Shown here: one piece after another, positions 60,658-64,000 of the stretch | Layout: the number at the start of each line of letters is the position of its first letter | How positions within the stretch are numbered: position 1 is the stretch's first letter | DNA from: Spirochaetales bacterium | GTDB lineage: Bacteria; Spirochaetota; Spirochaetia; UBA9216 | Reading direction: 5' to 3' | Assembly: GCA_016342585.1 (NCBI GenBank) | Contig: JAEINK010000019.1 | Location: 1-64,000 of the forward strand | Length of the DNA stretch: 64,000 bases | The notes under the pieces: model-generated | The model's database searches: none | What the model was told of the DNA's origin: nothing | The model's input: only the letters and a program-made list of their open reading frames with translations | Program-made: the position numbers and the translations under genes

Positions 60658-62108
60658 TGGAAGATAATTTCAACCAGGTTCAGGTTTTTTATGAGATCGT
60701 CATGGCGATTGGCGGGGAAAAGGACCTGGCTAAAATGCTGCATCAGGCTCTTGCTGTTTTTTTGCGGAAACTGGATTGCTCCGCCGGGGGGGTCTTTTTA
60801 TATTCCCGAAATATCTATACCGAAGACTCGATTACCACCTCTGTCTCTCCACGGACCTTTCTGGCAACGCCGCTGTATGAGGAGATCTCCGGGGTTATTG
60901 AAAGACGGATGAAAAAGAAAGGGGAGAAGACTGAGAATAGTGAATTCTCCATGCGCTTTCCATCGGAAGGTGTTGATACATTGATCATGGATGTCCCGGA
61001 GGTCGGGTTTATCTTCCTTAATAATAATATAGACTCCTTTAATGATGAGCTTGTTAACGCTTTAAGGGATCCGGTTCAAAAGCTCTCCGAGGCTGTTATT
61101 GCCTGTTATCAGAATGAAGACTTGATCCGGGCTCAGTTTGATCTGGAACTCCGGGTTGCCCGGCGGACACAGGAACTGGAAGCCCGGAATAATGAGTTGA
61201 AAGCGGCCTATTCCGAATTAAAAACCGCCCAGAGGCAGCTGGTTCACAGTGAAAAAATGGTCTCCATTGGTCAGTTGGCAGCAGGTGTGGCCCATGAGGT
61301 TAACAATCCAACAGGCTTTATTACCAGTAACCTCCATACGATGACCGAATATATGGCCGTCTTTAAAGAGCTTCGTCTCCTGATGGACCAGCTTATAGAC
61401 GAGGTTGAAACCGCCTCGAGTGAGGTGTGTTTATCGATTATTGAGAGGATAAGGGCGATAGAAAAGCAGGAGGATCTTGATTTCATCCTGAATGACAGCG
61501 ATCAGCTCATTGCCGAATCCATCGATGGTGCGGTGCGGATCAAGGAGATCGTATCCGGACTGCGTAATTTTGCCCGGACCGATGATTCCGAGGCTGTCTC
61601 TGCCGACCTGAATCACTCTGTCGAGGATGCCCTGAGGCTGACCTGGAATGAGTTGAAGTATAAATGTGAACTTAAAAAAAATCTTGGTGAATTCCCCGAA
61701 ATCCTGTGCCGACAGGATCAGCTTACCCAGGTATTTGTTAATATCCTGGTCAATGCCGGTCAGGCAATAACGAGCCAGGGGGTGATAACTATTGACACTT
61801 ATCTGGAGAACGATTTTACTGTTGTTAGAATCTGTGACAACGGAACGGGTATTTCCAATGAAAACCTTGCCAAATTGTTCGATCCTTTTTTTACGACCAA
61901 GGGTGTTGGTGAGGGAACCGGCCTGGGCCTTTCCATCTCTCACGGGATAATTGAGAAACATGGTGGTAAAATAGAGGTAGAGAGCATCCCGGGAGAGGGG
62001 ACCTGCTTCTTCGTCAAGCTTCCTAATAAAAATAAACGAAAAGGAGTCAACAATGAAGCGTATTATTGTCGTTCTTCTTATAACCTTTTTTGCCTTCACC
62101 GGTTGTGA
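60657..62108 (+). CDS. soluble sensor histidine kinase with GAF-like domain
   Basis: 483 residues. N-terminal GAF-like sensor (about 1-160: MAIGGEKDLAKMLHQALAVFLRK..., HDAFGLIFLNNN-like VGFIFLNNNIDS), a coiled linker (LELRVARRTQELEARNNELKA, about 163-183), the H-box QLAAGVAHEVNNPTGFITSN with the phospho-His near residue 212, then N-box VFVNILVNAGQAI, G1 ICDNGTGIS, F-box FDPFFTTKGVGEGTGLG and G2 SHGIIEKHGGKI. No membrane segment, so it senses an internal signal. It is divergent from the response regulator at 59556-60452, a likely partner. Confidence 0.9.
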   Translation: MEDNFNQVQVFYEIVMAIGGEKDLAKMLHQALAVFLRKLDCSAGGVFLYSRNIYTEDSITTSVSPRTFLATPLYEEISGVIERRMKKKGEKTENSEFSMRFPSEGVDTLIMDVPEVGFIFLNNNIDSFNDELVNALRDPVQKLSEAVIACYQNEDLIRAQFDLELRVARRTQELEARNNELKAAYSELKTAQRQLVHSEKMVSIGQLAAGVAHEVNNPTGFITSNLHTMTEYMAVFKELRLLMDQLIDEVETASSEVCLSIIERIRAIEKQEDLDFILNDSDQLIAESIDGAVRIKEIVSGLRNFARTDDSEAVSADLNHSVEDALRLTWNELKYKCELKKNLGEFPEILCRQDQLTQVFVNILVNAGQAITSQGVITIDTYLENDFTVVRICDNGTGISNENLAKLFDPFFTTKGVGEGTGLGLSISHGIIEKHGGKIEVESIPGEGTCFFVKLPNKNKRKGVNNEAYYCRSSYNLFCLHRL

Positions 62109-64000
62109 GTATGTTGGATATTTCTGGAATGAGTACACCCCTCCGGAGGCTGCCTCCCTGACCGTTGCCATTCCCCTTGTTCAGGATTACGATCTGGACA
62201 GGATTGAGGTTACCAGCATCAGTAAAACTACCGGTGAGGTGATAAGCCAGCCTATGGCGGCTAATGGCATAAACACCCGGGCAGAGGTGGCGATCAACCT
62301 TCCCAATGGGGATTATAATTTCTATGTTACTCAGGAAAAATCGTGGGATGATGCCAATGGCTGTGCCCTCTACTGCCAGACCCCTTTGAAATCTGTTACC
62401 GTTGATGGCCGGGAGAGGGAGATCCTTTTTGATAATCCCTGGATGACCGGTACACAGAATATTACGATAAATGCGGATGTTACTGCCATGATGGATGCCG
62501 CTTCAGAGTCCGGGATTTCCGAGCTGGAACCGGAATTCGCCGGTATTTGGATGAAACGCATAAGGGATGATGAGTTTTCCGAGGATGAGCATTACCATTT
62601 CCACGGGGCAAGCATGAGTATTGTTGGAAGCAGGACCTACCTTTCCGGGAATTTCAATGTTCAGCCCGGAATCTACGATATCGAAGTGATCCCCGAGAAC
62701 TTCCGTCACCCGGAATGGAGTGATGATGAACCATGGCATCCCCTTTTGACGGCCGGGAATATCGAGAGGAAATATGTAATCAATGCGGATACCGCCATTG
62801 TTCCCGTTAAGACCACCTATTTTGTAGCGGATGATTTTTCTGATATCGATCCGGATACCGGTTCGGACCTCTTTTATGAGAACAGGAATGGCGGGATCCT
62901 TGAGTATACGGTGGGTGAGGTTTTCATGGCTGGAAACGGTGCGGCAGATGTTCCCAACCTTGTATTAATAGATGAGTTAAGCCTTGAAGATAATATCCTG
63001 ATCACCTTCGATTTTAAACTGGGTGAGTACACCCCGGACTTAAACGGGGAGCACCCCTACCTCCATGTGAATATGCTCACAGCGGATGGGGGGGATACCC
63101 GGGCTTTTCTTGCGATTGAGGATTCGGGGATCAATTTTCATTCATCCGTTGATGGAACGGTTACCCTTTCCGAAACCTATACCGCTGCTACCGGTTATTT
63201 TAAGGATGATGCCTTCCACACCCTTTCGATCTTTATAAAGGATAAAAAACTCTACCTCTATGAAGGGGGAAACAGTAGACCTCTCTATGTCTACACCTAT
63301 GCTGAGGGTATCCCTGAGAGCGGCGGCTTTTACTTTGAGTGCCATCAGGAAGCCTGGATTAACGCAATAAGGATTGAAAGGGATATTGTCGGAGGGCGGA
63401 ATTTATCGGATCCCAACGACAGCAGCGGAACCATGGTCTTTGTGACTGGAGTTCTGTTGGAAGATGATTTTTCCCTTGGAATGGGGCAGAGTCGGGAGGT
63501 TAAGGCTGTGGTTCTACCTTTGGATGCAGAGGATAAGGGGCTCTCCTGGTCGAGCAGTAATGAAAACCTGGCTACCGTAGATGGGGCTGGCAATGTGACG
63601 GCTAATGGTTCGAATACAGGGAGTGTGACGATTACGGCTGTCGCCGACGATGGAGGCTTCAGCGATTCTATCGATATAAACGTGACTTATTATGAAGCTG
63701 TAGAAGGTCTTTGGGTGAGTCCCTCTACGGCGACATGTCAGGTTAATGGGACGGCCACTTTTTCTTTAGGATTTATGCCCTCCATGCCGACCAATATGGA
63801 TTATACGGTAGATATTGATGATGATTATAAGGCGAAAGTGGTTTATCAGAATGAATATGGGTTTGAAGTGCGCGGTTTGGAGTATGGGTTTACAGATATA
63901 ACCGTAACCAGCGATGATAACCCTTCGCATTCGGAAACGATTTACCTTGAGGTTCTAAAAGATACAAGCCTGCCGCGGGTCAGTGAGCTTCTGGCCATGG
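62053..64000 (+). CDS. large lipoprotein with bacterial Ig-like (Big_2) domain, runs off the window
   Basis: Starts ATG 62053 with AAAGGAGTC upstream, inside the last 56 bases of the kinase gene, and stays open to the window end (649 codons so far). Signal MKRIIVVLLITFFAFTGC gives a lipoprotein with Cys18. Residues about 270-440 look like a lectin/laminin-G-like beta-sandwich (RAFLAIEDSGINFHSS, LYLYEGGNSRPLYVYTYAEG). Residues about 460-535 form a Big_2 domain: VLPLDAEDKGLSWSSSNENL then ATVDGAGNVTANG. Probably exposed at the cell surface and involved in binding. Confidence 0.8.
   Translation, partial: MKRIIVVLLITFFAFTGCEYVGYFWNEYTPPEAASLTVAIPLVQDYDLDRIEVTSISKTTGEVISQPMAANGINTRAEVAINLPNGDYNFYVTQEKSWDDANGCALYCQTPLKSVTVDGREREILFDNPWMTGTQNITINADVTAMMDAASESGISELEPEFAGIWMKRIRDDEFSEDEHYHFHGASMSIVGSRTYLSGNFNVQPGIYDIEVIPENFRHPEWSDDEPWHPLLTAGNIERKYVINADTAIVPVKTTYFVADDFSDIDPDTGSDLFYENRNGGILEYTVGEVFMAGNGAADVPNLVLIDELSLEDNILITFDFKLGEYTPDLNGEHPYLHVNMLTADGGDTRAFLAIEDSGINFHSSVDGTVTLSETYTAATGYFKDDAFHTLSIFIKDKKLYLYEGGNSRPLYVYTYAEGIPESGGFYFECHQEAWINAIRIERDIVGGRNLSDPNDSSGTMVFVTGVLLEDDFSLGMGQSREVKAVVLPLDAEDKGLSWSSSNENLATVDGAGNVTANGSNTGSVTITAVADDGGFSDSIDINVTYYEAVEGLWVSPSTATCQVNGTATFSLGFMPSMPTNMDYTVDIDDDYKAKVVYQNEYGFEVRGLEYGFTDITVTSDDNPSHSETIYLEVLKDTSLPRVSELLAM

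Overview
The window looks like a chromosomal segment of a free-living, anaerobic or facultative spirochaete-like bacterium. That placement is an inference. It rests on frequent TTG and GTG starts, outer-membrane beta-barrels next to many lipoproteins, a FapA/DUF342 protein, a ferredoxin-dependent branched-chain 2-oxoacid oxidoreductase followed by a phosphate butyryltransferase, and a general resemblance of several unknown proteins to spirochaete families. No rRNA, tRNA or CRISPR array was found.

Layout. (1) Positions 1-23.4 kb hold a surface-polysaccharide locus in four blocks. The blocks are a tight + strand operon (broken gmd, fcl, Wzx-type flippase, six glycosyltransferases or related proteins, wecB), a - strand operon (Wzi-like barrel, GtrB-like GT2, GtrA, GtrC-like membrane protein), a + strand operon (second Wzi-like barrel, GT4, ugd, GT4) and a - strand pair (GT4 and the WcaJ-type initiating transferase). 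Together they supply GDP-fucose, UDP-ManNAc and UDP-glucuronate, load the first sugar on undecaprenyl phosphate, extend and flip the unit, and decorate or anchor it at the surface. No clear Wzy, Wza or Wzc was seen. (2) 23.5-27.5 kb encodes envelope proteins: an unknown exported protein, a small POTRA/BamA-like barrel and a third Wzi-like barrel. (3) 27.6-32.9 kb is a tripartite RND efflux operon (adaptor, pump, TolC). (4) 33.0-34.3 kb is an HD-domain protein related to tRNA nucleotidyltransferases, followed by decayed DNA. (5) 35.2-40.5 kb, all - strand, carries a polar amino-acid ABC transporter, a flavin-oxidase-like/ferredoxin fusion, an AraC regulator and a metallophosphoesterase lipoprotein.

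(6) 40.5-45.5 kb is an accessory scar: a DUF4143 ATPase pseudogene, two separated fragments of a HipT/HipA-type kinase, a lipoprotein without a normal start codon, a transposase fragment, hipB-hipS antitoxin genes cut off from their kinase, and an intact mazEF pair. (7) 45.6-50.4 kb has an ECF sigma factor/anti-sigma/YbjQ operon, an AT-rich 330-bp region dense in DnaA-box-like TTATCCACA motifs (a candidate replication origin), an orphan OmpR-type regulator with a degenerate receiver, a STAS-zinc-ribbon protein, an Mrp ATPase and a FAH-family hydrolase. (8) 50.4-51.2 kb contains two unexplained dyad-symmetric intergenic structures around a Nudix gene. (9) 51.2-57.7 kb carries a YhhN protein, a NifV-like protein that has lost its catalytic residues, a FlK-like thioesterase, a P-loop ATPase, the vorDBAC-type oxidoreductase and ptb: a branched-chain keto-acid fermentation module. 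(10) 57.8-64 kb has a FapA protein, a response regulator and a divergent histidine kinase preceded by a 19-codon leader frame, then a large Ig-like (Big_2) lipoprotein that runs off the window.

The strongest hunt results are the NifV-like pseudoenzyme, the candidate origin with its neighbouring pseudo-receiver regulator, the dismantled HipBST system with a second hipT fragment 7 kb away, and the structured intergenic elements at 50.4-51.2 kb.
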